64,000 bases of DNA from an uncultured Hyphomonas sp. (GTDB lineage Bacteria; Pseudomonadota; Alphaproteobacteria; Caulobacterales; Hyphomonadaceae), in NCBI RefSeq assembly GCF_963675305.1, contig NZ_OY776147.1:2480001-2544000 (forward strand), written 5' to 3'. The position numbers were made by a program, and so were the translations under genes. Of this stretch, positions 1 to 7,635 are shown one piece after another. A model generated the notes under the pieces. The model was not told the origin of the DNA. It made no database searches and saw only the letters and a list, made by a program, of their open reading frames with translations. Every line of letters begins with the position of its first letter. The first letter of the stretch is position 1.

Positions 1-75
1 CACACCGGGGAACAGTCGAAACCTGAGACCCGGGTTTCCCCGGAAACGCGCTCTACCAGGCTGAGCTACAGGCGC
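1..75 (-). pseudogene. degenerate tRNA-like element, D-arm end
   Basis: Read on the minus strand, this begins with a clear tRNA 5' half: GCGCCTG followed by TAGCTCAGCCTGGTAGAGC, a canonical D-arm. What follows does not make a tRNA. The anticodon arm would have a loop without U33 (GTTT-CCGGGG-AAAC), the T-arm is distorted (CAGGTTTCGACTG), and the 3' end does not pair with the GCGCCTG acceptor strand. It may continue past the window edge. Best read as a decayed or pseudo-tRNA, possibly once tRNA-Pro(GGG); an unusual structured RNA is the alternative. Confidence 0.45.
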
Positions 76-85
76 GGCCGAAGCC

Positions 86-152
86 TTGCCTGGCGGGATT
101 CGAACCCGCGACACCGTCGTCCCAAACGAAGTAACAGATCTCTTCACCACCG
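86..152 (-). pseudogene. tRNA-like element B (T-arm plus hairpin, no anticodon arm)
   Basis: On the minus strand this holds a perfect T-arm (GCGGG-TTCGAAT-CCCGC) preceded by a short hairpin, GTGAAG-N10-CTTCG, in the context GGTGGTGAAG. Only about 20 nucleotides separate the hairpin from the T-arm, so there is no room for an anticodon arm. Element A at 284-333 has the same order and similar sequence. A reverse-strand T-arm explains the GIRTRD-like peptide that appears when the plus strand is translated, so the overlapping plus-strand reading frames are not genes. Confidence 0.4.
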
Positions 153-283
153 GTGTGGCATTGGGTTTGCCGGGGAACCGTCGGAAACGGAAGTCAGCAT
201 ACAGAACGCAGGGCCCAAAGGCCCGGACCCGCGACGCAACAGCCCTGCCGGGCTGCTTCCACGGTACGTCTGCATGCCGGCGG

Positions 284-345
284 GAGTCGAACCCGCTCGT
301 CCAGGCGCGAAGTATCCGATCCCTTCACCACCGGCAATATTGTCG
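284..345 (-). pseudogene. tRNA-like element A (T-arm plus hairpin, no anticodon arm)
   Basis: Second copy of the element at 86-152. Minus-strand order: CAATATTGCCGG, then GTGAAG-GGATCGGATA-CTTCGC (a 6-bp hairpin allowing one G-T pair, 10-nt loop), a short linker, then a T-arm GCGGG-TTCGACT-CCCGC. TGCCG upstream can pair with CGGCA after the T-arm, forming a 5-bp acceptor-like stem. The result is a minimal tRNA-like fold lacking the anticodon domain. A third hairpin copy (GGTGGTGAAG, plus-strand 397-406) has no T-arm. Function unknown. Confidence 0.4.
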
Positions 346-415
346 TCAGGGGAACAGGCGGCACGGCCTTTGTGTGGCAGACGAAGAACTCCGTACCTTC
401 ACCACCTGACAAACT

Positions 416-500
416 CAAAAAAACTCCTCTCGTTTCCGGTTTCACTTGTCCGGAGGGGCCGGAAACAAAAAACCCCTCCGGAGCGATGCTCGGGAGGGGT
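416..500 (-). terminator. tandem minus-strand intrinsic terminators
   Basis: First hairpin: ACCCCTCC at 472-479 pairs with GGAGGGGT at 493-500, with an inner GAGC/GCTC stem, followed on the minus strand by a run of six T. Immediately beyond it, CCGGAAAC/GTTTCCGG (459-466 and 432-439) forms a second stem followed by seven T. Together they would stop a minus-strand transcript coming from about 500-690 before it enters the tRNA-like array. Confidence 0.6.
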
Positions 501-525
501 CCGGAAAGGAACCTTTTCGAAACGG

Positions 526-627
526 CTAAGCCATTCCGCCTCCGTATGAGCGCACGCATGCATCGCCAAACGCACCTGGCAGGGCGTTTCGGTCATGCTT
601 CAGACTGATCGTATGGATACGTTTCAT
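526..627 (-). CDS. candidate 33-residue small ORF (very tentative)
   Basis: An ATG at 627 opens a 33-codon frame starting MKRIHTISLKHD and ending at a TAG (526-528) just before the strong terminator at 466-500. The upstream GGATCAG is only a weak ribosome-binding site and I recognise no homologue. The segment could equally be an untranslated small RNA, because it is framed by a minus-strand terminator on one side and a plus-strand terminator on the other. Given as a candidate only. Confidence 0.15.
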   Translation of the reverse strand: MKRIHTISLKHDRNALPGAFGDACVRSYGGGMA

Positions 628-686
628 GTTCTGATCCGTTCGCTCAAAAATCTCCGGCGCACTCGCCAGCGAGGCGCGCATATGAC

Positions 687-728
687 GTGCGGGCCGGATG
701 AAGTCAACCCGGCCCGCACGATTTTTTT
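687..728 (+). terminator. plus-strand intrinsic terminator
   Basis: GTGCGGGCCGG (687-697) and CCGGCCCGCAC (709-719) form a perfect 11-bp stem, followed by GA and seven T on the plus strand. On the minus strand no T-run follows, so it is not a convincing terminator for the HD gene that ends at 762. No plus-strand gene is evident upstream, which hints at a plus-strand small RNA in 500-690. Confidence 0.6.
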
Positions 729-761
729 GATTTTATTTTCGAAGACCGGTCCGTCAGCGGA

Positions 762-1364
762 TCATTCCGCCTTCTGCATGGCTTTCAGGTACATGGAGTT
801 TTTCGGCTTCGAGAAGAGACGCTCGACCATGGGCTCGAAGAATTCGAGCGGCTCGCTTTCATAGTCCGGATCGAAGGCTGCCTGGTCGTATTTGTGACAG
901 AACTCGGCGCAGCGCTGATAGTGCGGGCTGTCCTTGAACTGGTCGCGCATGTTCTTGTCGAGGCCGAGATACTCAAAGAAGTAATAGCCCTGGAAGGCGC
1001 CATGATTGGCGACCATCCAGAGATTTTCCTCCGACACGAACGGCTTCAGGATCGCCGCCGCCACGTCCGGATGGTTCATGCTGCCAAGCGTGTCACCAAT
1101 GTCGTGCAGCAGCGCACAGACAACATATTCCTCATCCCGTCCATCGCGGTGGGCGCGGGTCGCCGTCTGCAGCGAGTGCTCCAGCCGGTCGATAGGGAAA
1201 CCACCGAAATCGCCATCCAGCAGACGGAGGTGATCCAGCACGCGCTTGGCGAGGCCCTTGTTGAAGATCTTGGAATGCTCCGCGATGATTTCCCAGTCTT
1301 CCTTGGTGCCTTCCAGCATTTCGCGGAATTTTGCGCGTTCGCCTACGGCATGTCCGTCAGCCAT
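762..1364 (-). CDS. HD-domain protein, PhnZ/MIOX-like
   Basis: 200 residues, with the metal-binding residues of HD-domain proteins in order: H63 (LEHSLQ), H87-D88 (LLHDIGD), H98 (NHPD), H121 (ANHGAF) and D160 (HKYD). Most HD proteins are phosphohydrolases, but the spacing and the ANHGAFQGYYF stretch resemble the subgroup that includes the mixed-valent di-iron oxygenases PhnZ and myo-inositol oxygenase. Phosphonate genes are absent nearby, so the substrate cannot be assigned. Soluble, no signal peptide. Transcribed alone, downstream of a permease on the same strand with a gap of about 70 bp. Confidence 0.75.
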   Translation of the reverse strand: MADGHAVGERAKFREMLEGTKEDWEIIAEHSKIFNKGLAKRVLDHLRLLDGDFGGFPIDRLEHSLQTATRAHRDGRDEEYVVCALLHDIGDTLGSMNHPDVAAAILKPFVSEENLWMVANHGAFQGYYFFEYLGLDKNMRDQFKDSPHYQRCAEFCHKYDQAAFDPDYESEPLEFFEPMVERLFSKPKNSMYLKAMQKAE

Positions 1365-1437
1365 CTCTTTTCCTCCGGTTTCTTATTGTCTGGGAGCAGG
1401 ATAGCCCCGCTGCGTGTGAGTTCCAATCCCCGTTCCG

Positions 1438-3018
1438 TCAGATCGGCGGCGCCGCGGACGGCGGGACGTCAGCATCTTCCTCGTGCACCTCGATCAGGCC
1501 AAGCCCGACATGGCTGCGCTTGCGGCTGTAGAAGAAATAGATCGCGAGCCCGATCGCGCCCCAGACCGGCAGCACCATCTTCGCCACGAATGGCAGGTTC
1601 AGATAAAGGCCAAGGCACCCCACTGCGGCGATCGGGGCGATCACCCAGACGAAAGGCGTGCGGAACGGGCGGAACCGGTCCGGATCTGTCCGGCGCAGCA
1701 TCATCACGGCAATCGCCACCATAAAGAAGGCGAACAGTGTGCCGGAGTTTGAAATGTCCGCCAGCTGTCCGACCGGGAAGAAGGCCGCGGCGATGGCAAC
1801 ACAGATACCGGTGAAGATGGTCATCTTCCAGGGCGTCTTGAACTTCGGGTGCACGTCCGCGAGCTTTTCCGGCAGCAGGCCATCGCGGGCCATGACGAAG
1901 AAGATCCGCGTCTGGCCATAGATCATCATCAGGATCACCGACGGCAGCGCGATGGAGGCCGCCAGGCCGACGAGGTTGCCGATCAACGGGAAGCCGACAA
2001 TGCGGAGCGTCTCGGCAAGCGCCTCATCCGAACAGACGATGGGGGCATCTCCCAGCGCCCGGAGTTCCGCGCAGCGGGCGGCAAAGCCTGCTCCATCCGG
2101 TGGCAGGACAGCGCCGGCAGCGTCGCGCACAGGCTGGGCCCCGACCGTTCCGACCACGCCGGCCGCAACGAGGAAATAGAATATCGTACAGATGGCCAGT
2201 GAGCCGAGCAGGCCGATGGGCACGTTGCGCTGCGGGTTCTTCGTTTCTTCCGCCGCAGTCGACACCGCATCGAACCCGACATAAGCGAAGAAGATGGTCG
2301 CCGCGGCCCCGACGACGCCAAGGCCGTCATGACCGAGCAGGCCGGTCGGCATCAACGGCGTGAAGTTCTCGCCCTTGAGGATCGGAAAGCTCAGCACGAT
2401 GAAGGCTGTCAGGGCCGTGACCTTGATCGCCACCAGCACTGCGTTCACCGAGGCGCTCTCACTTGTGCCGATGACCAGCAGCCAGGTCACCACAGCCGCC
2501 ACAATGATGGCCGGCAGGTTGACCACGCCATGGCTGAAATCCACGTGCGGAATCCCGCCTGCAAATCCCCAGGCGGGGCCGCTACTGAGCGCCCCGGGTA
2601 AGGTGAACCCGGTTAAGTTCTCGACAAGCCCCATGACATAGCCGGACCAGCCAACACACACGGCGGAAGCCGCGACGGCGTATTCCAGGATCAGCGCCCA
2701 GCCGACCATCCAGGCCAGCAGCTCCCCCATCACAGCGTAGGTATAAGTGTAGGCGGAGCCCGAGACCGGCACCATCGAGGCCAGTTCCGAATAGCAGAGC
2801 GCCGCCACCGCGCAGACGAAACCTGCAATAACGAAAGAGAACATCATGCCCGGCCCGGCCTTCTGGGCGGCCGCAGCAGTGAGGACAAAGATACCCGTAC
2901 CGATCACGGCCCCGATGCCCAACATGGTGAGCTGGAAGGCGCCGAGGGATCTGTGCAGGGACTTCTTCTCCGCTGTCGCAAGGATGGCGTCGAGCGGCTT
3001 GATACGATCGAATATCAT
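1438..3018 (-). CDS. APC-family amino acid permease
   Basis: 526 residues with about 12 hydrophobic helices, an amino acid/cation symporter of the inner membrane. The N-terminus carries the family signature (GIGAVIGTGIFVLT) in the first helix and then SELASMVPVSGSAYTY. FFAYVGFDAVSTAAEE in the middle marks the cationic amino acid transporter type. A loop of about 50 residues around residues 308-360 (RDAAGAVLPPDGAG onward), with two cysteines, is an enlarged periplasmic segment. I chose the ATG at 3018 because GGAG lies 9 nt upstream; an in-frame start 54 nt earlier has no such site. Substrate not determinable. Confidence 0.9.
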   Translation of the reverse strand: MIFDRIKPLDAILATAEKKSLHRSLGAFQLTMLGIGAVIGTGIFVLTAAAAQKAGPGMMFSFVIAGFVCAVAALCYSELASMVPVSGSAYTYTYAVMGELLAWMVGWALILEYAVAASAVCVGWSGYVMGLVENLTGFTLPGALSSGPAWGFAGGIPHVDFSHGVVNLPAIIVAAVVTWLLVIGTSESASVNAVLVAIKVTALTAFIVLSFPILKGENFTPLMPTGLLGHDGLGVVGAAATIFFAYVGFDAVSTAAEETKNPQRNVPIGLLGSLAICTIFYFLVAAGVVGTVGAQPVRDAAGAVLPPDGAGFAARCAELRALGDAPIVCSDEALAETLRIVGFPLIGNLVGLAASIALPSVILMMIYGQTRIFFVMARDGLLPEKLADVHPKFKTPWKMTIFTGICVAIAAAFFPVGQLADISNSGTLFAFFMVAIAVMMLRRTDPDRFRPFRTPFVWVIAPIAAVGCLGLYLNLPFVAKMVLPVWGAIGLAIYFFYSRKRSHVGLGLIEVHEEDADVPPSAAPPI

Positions 3019-3088
3019 GGGGAATGCTCCGATAAGCAGACCTGAACCTATCCGTAATTTTGCCGGACACAAGAGATTCCCAACGCAA

Positions 3089-3116
3089 GACGCCCCTCCG
3101 TTTCCGGAGGGGCGTC
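3089..3116 (-). terminator. 12-bp GC-rich hairpin after the PcfJ-like gene
   Basis: GACGCCCCTCCG and CGGAGGGGCGTC form a 12-bp stem with a TTTC loop, 20 bp beyond the stop of the gene ending at 3136. Neither strand has a real T-run after it, so it may stabilise the 3' end or assist Rho-dependent termination. Confidence 0.4.
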
Positions 3117-3135
3117 CCGTGCTGAGCGCGTGCGA

Positions 3136-4197
3136 TCAGTCCCAGAGCGTACCAAGCATCAGCTGGTCTTCCCAGGTTGCCCGCGCCGGAACATGCGCTG
3201 GTCCGCAACGGCGGCAGACATGTTCGTGCAGACGCGTGGCAAGAGCCCAGGTGGACTCACCCGTGCGCCCTCCCGCCTGCTCCACGGAATTGACGATGTA
3301 GCGCAGGGTGCCTTCCTGCAGGTCGGCATTCCCTTTGCCCTTCGCTTCAGCAAGCCGCCAGCCGGCCGTATCACGGCGGAGCGCCAGGACAGCCCGCTCC
3401 ATGCCGTCGCGCAGGACGTAGACCGCCATCTGCCCGGCCGAGATCTCGCTGGTGAAATCCCGCAGGCAATTGCGGAATTCCAGCGCGACCTGCTCCAGCG
3501 TCTTCCTGTCCGTTACACGGAAAAAGGCAGACGACAGGTTTGGCGGAGACAGCTGCACCCCGAACGCATTCGGCTGCAGATCTTCCGCCGCCATATCGAA
3601 CAGACGTTCGGCCGATGCAGACCGTTCCCACCGGCGAGCGATGGAAGCAGCCTGTTCCTTGCCGCGGATGCGGACAGCCAGCCGGAAAGCTTCGGCCAGA
3701 TCGTCCGCGGCGCCGTGGCTGTCCGGAATATGCCGAAGGATTTTCGGCACACGGATCTGAACAGGGAGCCGGCGGATCAGATGAAGCTGAGGCGGACGGA
3801 TTTCGTCCGCATGCCGCAGCACCTGCGCCGTATTCTCGTCGGAAAAAAGGGACAGGAAGAGATCATAGTCTGCCGCGTCCCACAGGATTTCCCCGAGCCG
3901 GGACAGCGCTTTCATCAATCCGCGCGCGGCTTGTCCGTGCATGAGGTGTTTTGCAACATCCCCATCCCGTCCATATTCCACGATACGCGCGATCTCGTTC
4001 AGTTCCAGATCACGCGCCAGCAGGATCGCCGCCGCATGACGCCGAGCGGACGGCAGGGCAAGAAAGCCTGCATGAGGCGCCGGCCACGCAATGGCAAGCG
4101 CTTCAGCGTGCACCCCGGCAAGAAACCGGAGCAAGGGCGTCATGGCACCGGCATGGCCATGGGGCCGCACAAGGCGCCGGGTCATGGGGTTGCCCAT
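3136..4197 (-). CDS. PcfJ-like domain protein
   Basis: 353 residues starting at the ATG at 4197, which has an almost perfect AAGGAGGT site 4-5 nt upstream; a longer frame exists but lacks a comparable site. The C-terminal part (about residues 220-320) has the pattern of PcfJ-like proteins: FRNCL, GQMAVYVLRDG, a beta-rich ERAVLALRRD stretch, then AKGKGNADL. PcfJ was first described on enterococcal conjugative plasmids, but chromosomal relatives of unknown function are widespread. The N-terminal half is rich in Ala, Leu and Arg and has no recognisable motif. No conjugation genes are nearby. Assignment by pattern only. Confidence 0.55.
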   Translation of the reverse strand: MGNPMTRRLVRPHGHAGAMTPLLRFLAGVHAEALAIAWPAPHAGFLALPSARRHAAAILLARDLELNEIARIVEYGRDGDVAKHLMHGQAARGLMKALSRLGEILWDAADYDLFLSLFSDENTAQVLRHADEIRPPQLHLIRRLPVQIRVPKILRHIPDSHGAADDLAEAFRLAVRIRGKEQAASIARRWERSASAERLFDMAAEDLQPNAFGVQLSPPNLSSAFFRVTDRKTLEQVALEFRNCLRDFTSEISAGQMAVYVLRDGMERAVLALRRDTAGWRLAEAKGKGNADLQEGTLRYIVNSVEQAGGRTGESTWALATRLHEHVCRRCGPAHVPARATWEDQLMLGTLWD

Positions 4198-4383
4198 GAT
4201 CCACCTCCTTCCAGACCGTCCGCATACCGGGAAACCGGACACGGACAGATTGAAGTCAGAAAAATTGTGAGGTCAGACGCCCACCGGCAAACGCGCGGGG
4301 GACGCTGACAGCGCTCCCCATCGACTGAGGAGCAGGATTGTTTTTGTACAACCGTGCTTCATCTGTTTGGTCCGTTGGTTGGT

Positions 4384-4417
4384 TTGACCAGCCATCCGAT
4401 CACGGATGGCTGGTCAA
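4384..4417. repeat. 15-bp perfect inverted repeat between rtcB and the PcfJ-like gene
   Basis: TTGACCAGCCATCCG (4384-4398), loop ATCA, CGGATGGCTGGTCAA (4403-4417). It lies about 65 bp past the rtcB stop with no T-run on either side. It could be an RNA hairpin at the rtcB 3' end or an operator. The rest of 4198-4480 shows no gene. Confidence 0.6.
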
Positions 4418-4480
4418 GAGGAAGGTGGCCTATAAGGGGAGCCACCGTTGACTGTCAAGGACACTTCGAAATTAATTCGA

Positions 4481-5692
4481 TCAGCCTTTGACACAAACGA
4501 CCTGTTTCAGTGTGTGGACAATCTCAACAAGGTCGGTCTGCGCGGCCATGACGGCGTCGATGTCCTTGTAGGCCATCGGCGTTTCATCGATGACGCCGGA
4601 GTCTTTCCGGCATTCCACGCCTTCCGTCGCCGCGAGGTGGTCCTCCACAGTGAAGGTCCGCTTGGCTTCCGACCGGCTCATGGCCCGCCCTGCCCCGTGC
4701 GAGCAGGAGCAGAACGAGTCCACGTTGCCCTTCCCGCGCACGATGAAGGACTTCGCCCCCATCGAGCCGGGAATGATGCCGAGTTCGCCTGCACCGGCAC
4801 GCACGGCACCTTTGCGGGTTACCCAGACATTGGCGCCGAAGTGGTGTTCCCGCTCCACATAGTTGTGGTGGCAGTTCACCGCTTCCTTCTCCAGCGAGAA
4901 GCCGGGGAAGAAATCGCGCAGGGCAAACAGCACGCGGTCCATCATCACTTCGCGGTTGAGGCGCGCATAGTCCTGCGCCCAGCCGACAGCCATCGTGTAG
5001 TCATCGAACAATTCTTCCCCTTCCACGAAGAAGGCGAGGTACTTGTCCGGGACGTGATAGCCGAGCACCCGCTTCTCCAGGGCCTCGCGGGCTTCCTGGA
5101 TGAAGTAGGTACCGAGGATGTTCCCCGTGCCGCGGGATCCGGAATGCAGCATTACCCAGACGCGGTCCGCTTCGTCGAGGCAAAGCTCGATGAAGTGGTT
5201 CCCGCCGCCCAGCGTGCCCAGCTGTTTGGCAAAGGCCGTGCGCTGGATCCGCTTGTGCTTGCGGAGGATCACGTCGAGCTTTTCATCGAGTCCGGACGCG
5301 CGAAGGGCGGTTGTGGCACGGGCGGGCGCTTCCTTGTGGTTGCCACCGCGGCCGTTGCCGACCGGCACCTTGCGTTCGATCTCGCTGCGGATGGCCGACA
5401 GGCTGTCCGGCAGGTCGTTGGCCGTAAGGCTGGTCCGAACCGCCATCATTCCGCACCCGATGTCGACGCCGACAGCCGCCGGAATGATCGCACCCTTCGT
5501 GGGGATCACCGACCCGACCGTCGCCCCGCGCCCGAAATGGACGTCCGGCATCACGGCCAAGTGCGAGTGAATGAACGGCAGACCCGCAACGTTCTCAAGT
5601 TGCGCGCGCGCCTGCGATTCGACAGGGACACCTTTCACCCAGGCCTTGATGCGCCCACCGGCGCTGGTTTCAAACACTTCAAACTGGCTCAT
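4481..5692 (-). CDS. rtcB: RNA-splicing ligase RtcB
   Basis: 403 residues from the ATG at 5692. RtcB joins 2',3'-cyclic phosphate or 3'-phosphate RNA ends to 5'-OH ends using GTP and Mn2+. All signature residues are present: D77 and C80 (VGVDIGCGM), H166 (GGGNH), H183 (HSGSRG), H275 (CHHNY) and the guanylylated histidine H332 (SHGAGR). The chosen start gives nearly the same N-terminus as E. coli RtcB. Two longer in-frame starts compete: TTG at 5716 with AGGAGGAG just upstream, and ATG at 5806 with AAAGGAG, which would add PPSALLPPGGFFF and run across a terminator-like hairpin. No archease, rtcA or rtcR lies beside it. Confidence 0.93.
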   Translation of the reverse strand: MSQFEVFETSAGGRIKAWVKGVPVESQARAQLENVAGLPFIHSHLAVMPDVHFGRGATVGSVIPTKGAIIPAAVGVDIGCGMMAVRTSLTANDLPDSLSAIRSEIERKVPVGNGRGGNHKEAPARATTALRASGLDEKLDVILRKHKRIQRTAFAKQLGTLGGGNHFIELCLDEADRVWVMLHSGSRGTGNILGTYFIQEAREALEKRVLGYHVPDKYLAFFVEGEELFDDYTMAVGWAQDYARLNREVMMDRVLFALRDFFPGFSLEKEAVNCHHNYVEREHHFGANVWVTRKGAVRAGAGELGIIPGSMGAKSFIVRGKGNVDSFCSCSHGAGRAMSRSEAKRTFTVEDHLAATEGVECRKDSGVIDETPMAYKDIDAVMAAQTDLVEIVHTLKQVVCVKG

Positions 5693-5768
5693 CGTTCTTA
5701 CAGCTTCTTCTGACAAAGCTCCTCCTGACAAGCCCTCCGCGCGGTCCTTCGGGTTTAGAAAGACAAAG

Positions 5769-5800
5769 AAAAACCCTCCAGGCGGTAAAAGCGCGGAGGG
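5769..5800 (-). terminator. intrinsic terminator inside the rtcB leader
   Basis: On the minus strand CCCTCC-GCG...CGC-CT-GGAGGG is followed by TTTTTCTTTG. It lies 77-108 nt upstream of the preferred rtcB start and downstream of the rtcB promoter candidate, so it would interrupt the rtcB transcript unless overcome. An in-frame ATG (5806) with a good ribosome-binding site precedes it, so translation could melt it. Confidence 0.5.
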
Positions 5801-5842
5801 CGGCATAAACTCCTTTCGAAGCCCGGGACTGACCATCAGCCC

Positions 5843-5929
5843 CTATCCAGCGACCTCCATGCGGCAGCGATCCTCGCCCTGGTACAGGGCGGGAGCTGTC
5901 ATCTGGAAATTTGATTCTGGCCGTTTCAT
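5843..5929 (-). CDS. candidate 28-residue leader peptide upstream of rtcB
   Basis: ATG at 5929, preceded by AGGACGG, opens a 28-codon frame (MKRPESNFQMTAPALYQGED and eight more residues) ending at TAG 5843. It lies between the promoter candidate (5960-5988) and the terminator (5769-5800), the place expected for a regulatory upstream ORF. There is no run of a single amino acid that would suggest classic amino-acid attenuation. Coding status unproven. Confidence 0.25.
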   Translation of the reverse strand: MKRPESNFQMTAPALYQGEDRCRMEVAG

Positions 5930-5959
5930 CGGTCCGTCCTCTGGCTGGATTGGAGGCGC

Positions 5960-5988
5960 CGTATGATGGAAACGCGCAGGGGCGTCAA
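5960..5988 (-). promoter_or_regulatory. candidate rtcB promoter
   Basis: Minus-strand TTGACG (5983-5988), 17-nt spacer, CATACG (5960-5965). It begins just past the rplQ terminator and would give a leader of about 260 nt before rtcB. The same TTGAC-N17-CATACG arrangement occurs upstream of rplK. Confidence 0.4.
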
Positions 5989-5992
5989 CCGC

Positions 5993-6027
5993 AAAAACGA
6001 AAAGCCCCGGAGGAAAACTCCGGGGCT
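5993..6027 (-). terminator. terminator of the rpsM-rplQ operon
   Basis: AGCCCCGGAG (6003-6012) pairs with CTCCGGGGCT (6018-6027), loop GAAAA; on the minus strand the stem is followed by TTTCGTTTTTG. It lies 35 bp past the rplQ stop and closes the whole ribosomal-protein run. Confidence 0.8.
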
Positions 6028-6061
6028 CTTTGATTTCCTTGCGGAAAATTCTTTGCGCGGA

Positions 6062-6481
6062 TTATTCGCCGGCTTCGAGTTCAGCCTCGTGGCGAGCCTT
6101 GTCGGCGGCGCCTTTGGCGGACTCGTCACGATCGACCATCTCGAGGACAGCAACCGGTGCGTTGTCGCCATGGCGGAAGCCGGCTTTCAGCACGCGGGTG
6201 TAGCCGCCGTTGCGGTCCTTGTAGCGGTCGCCGAACACGTCGAACAGCTTGCGGACTGCGTCTTCGTTACGGACCTTGGAGAGCGCCTGGCGGCGGGCAG
6301 CGAGGTCACCCTTCTTGGCCAGGGTCACCAGCTTGTCCATGATCGGTGCCATTTCCTTGGCTTTCGGCACTGTCGTCACGATTTGCTCGTGCTCGATCAG
6401 GCTTGCGGCCATGTTGGCGAACATCGCCTTCCGGTGGGAAGTCGTTTTGTTCAGAGTTCTGTGTCCGAGGCGATGGCGCAT
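6062..6481 (-). CDS. rplQ: 50S ribosomal protein L17
   Basis: 139 residues starting [20 protein letters not shown], the diagnostic L17 opening. L17 binds domain III of 23S rRNA near the tunnel exit. The C-terminal tail after the core is acidic ([16 protein letters not shown]), which is common in alphaproteobacterial L17. It follows rpoA with a 49-bp gap and is the last gene of the alpha operon, closed by the terminator at 5993-6027. Confidence 0.97.
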   Translation of the reverse strand: MRHRLGHRTLNKTTSHRKAMFANMAASLIEHEQIVTTVPKAKEMAPIMDKLVTLAKKGDLAARRQALSKVRNEDAVRKLFDVFGDRYKDRNGGYTRVLKAGFRHGDNAPVAVLEMVDRDESAKGAADKARHEAELEAGE

Positions 6482-6530
6482 TGTCGTTATCCTTCAGGAG
6501 GTGGTCAGGCCCCCGTCTGAGTTTCGGGTC

Positions 6531-7568
6531 CTAGAGGTGGTCGTCGTATTTCTTGGCAAGGCCTTCGATGTCTTCCGGCGGCCAGTCCGGCACTTCCATG
6601 CCGAGGTGCAGGCCAAGACCAGCGAGGACTTCCTTGATTTCGTTCAGCGACTTGCGGCCGAAGTTCGGGGTGCGCAGCATTTCCGCTTCCGACTTCTGGA
6701 TCAGGTCGCCAATGTAAACAATGTTGTCGTTCTTCAGGCAGTTTGCCGAACGCACAGACAGTTCCAACTCGTCCACCTTCTTGAGGAGAACCGGATTGAA
6801 GCCGAGGTCGGTTTCTTCCGTCTGGGTGCCGGCTTCCAGCGTCGGCTCTTCGAAGTTGATGAAGAGCTGCAGCTGGTCCTGCAGGATGCGCGCGGCATAA
6901 GCGACGGCATCTTCCGGCGTGACCGAGCCATCGGTTTCGATGTCGAGGGTCAGCTTGTCGAAGTCCAGCTTCGTGCCTTCACGGGTGTCTTCCACCTGGT
7001 AGCCAACGCGGCGAACCGGCGAATAGATGGCGTCGATCGGGATATAACCGATCGGAGCATCTTCCGGACGGTGCGCTTCAGCCGGGACATAGCCCTTGCC
7101 GGTGTCGACGGTGAATTCCATGCGGACTTCAGCGCCATCGTCCAGCGTGCAGATCACGTGATCCGGGTTGAGGATCTTCGTGTCGCCCGAGGTTTCGATC
7201 TGGCCGGCTTTCACTTCGCCCGGGCCGGTCGCTTTCAGGACCATGCGCTTGGACGTTTCGCCTTCCATGAAGATCGCGACCTGCTTGAGGTTCAGGACGA
7301 TCGTGGTGACGTCTTCGCGGACGCCCGGAATGGCGGAGAATTCGTGAACGACATTGTCGATCTGGACGCCAATGATGGCAGCGCCCTGCAGAGAGGACAG
7401 CAGCACGCGGCGCAGGGCGTTGCCCAGCGTCGTACCATAGCCACGCTCCAGCGGCTCGATGACGAGCTTCGCCTTGCGCTTCGGGTCGTATCCAGCCTGA
7501 ACCACCGGACGGTTCGGGCGGATCAGTTCTTTCCAGTTACGGTCGTTGACGGCGGTGTTCTCTGCCAT
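6531..7568 (-). CDS. rpoA: RNA polymerase alpha subunit
   Basis: 345 residues. The N-terminal domain (about 15-240) contains the dimerisation region ([20 protein letters not shown]). An acidic linker ([10 protein letters not shown]) leads to the C-terminal domain (about 260-325), which carries the helix-hairpin-helix that contacts UP elements and activators ([35 protein letters not shown]). It sits between rpsK and rplQ, as in most bacteria. The tail ends KKYDDHL. Nothing anomalous. Confidence 0.98.
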   Translation of the reverse strand: MAENTAVNDRNWKELIRPNRPVVQAGYDPKRKAKLVIEPLERGYGTTLGNALRRVLLSSLQGAAIIGVQIDNVVHEFSAIPGVREDVTTIVLNLKQVAIFMEGETSKRMVLKATGPGEVKAGQIETSGDTKILNPDHVICTLDDGAEVRMEFTVDTGKGYVPAEAHRPEDAPIGYIPIDAIYSPVRRVGYQVEDTREGTKLDFDKLTLDIETDGSVTPEDAVAYAARILQDQLQLFINFEEPTLEAGTQTEETDLGFNPVLLKKVDELELSVRSANCLKNDNIVYIGDLIQKSEAEMLRTPNFGRKSLNEIKEVLAGLGLHLGMEVPDWPPEDIEGLAKKYDDHL

Positions 7569-7635
7569 GTGTGGCGATCCTCAAAAAGCGGATGGTGGCG
7601 CGATAGGGCCGCGCCACCGGGAAGGTTCATTCCGT

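Noticed and set aside
1..410. Split (alphaproteobacterial) tmRNA
   Set aside because: The T-arm/acceptor parts are suggestive, but there is no tag-coding frame (ANDN-type) and the unit is repeated, which ssrA is not. A covariance search would settle it.
86..608. Plus-strand frames giving GIRTRD- and GVEPARP-like peptides
   Set aside because: These are antisense translations of T-arm sequence, a well-known annotation artefact.
687..728. Terminator for the HD-domain gene ending at 762
   Set aside because: The T-run follows the stem only on the plus strand; on the gene's strand the stem is preceded, not followed, by the tract.
3072..3072. Longer start for the permease (MCPAKLRIGSG)
   Set aside because: No ribosome-binding site; the ATG at 3018 has one and matches the family N-terminus.
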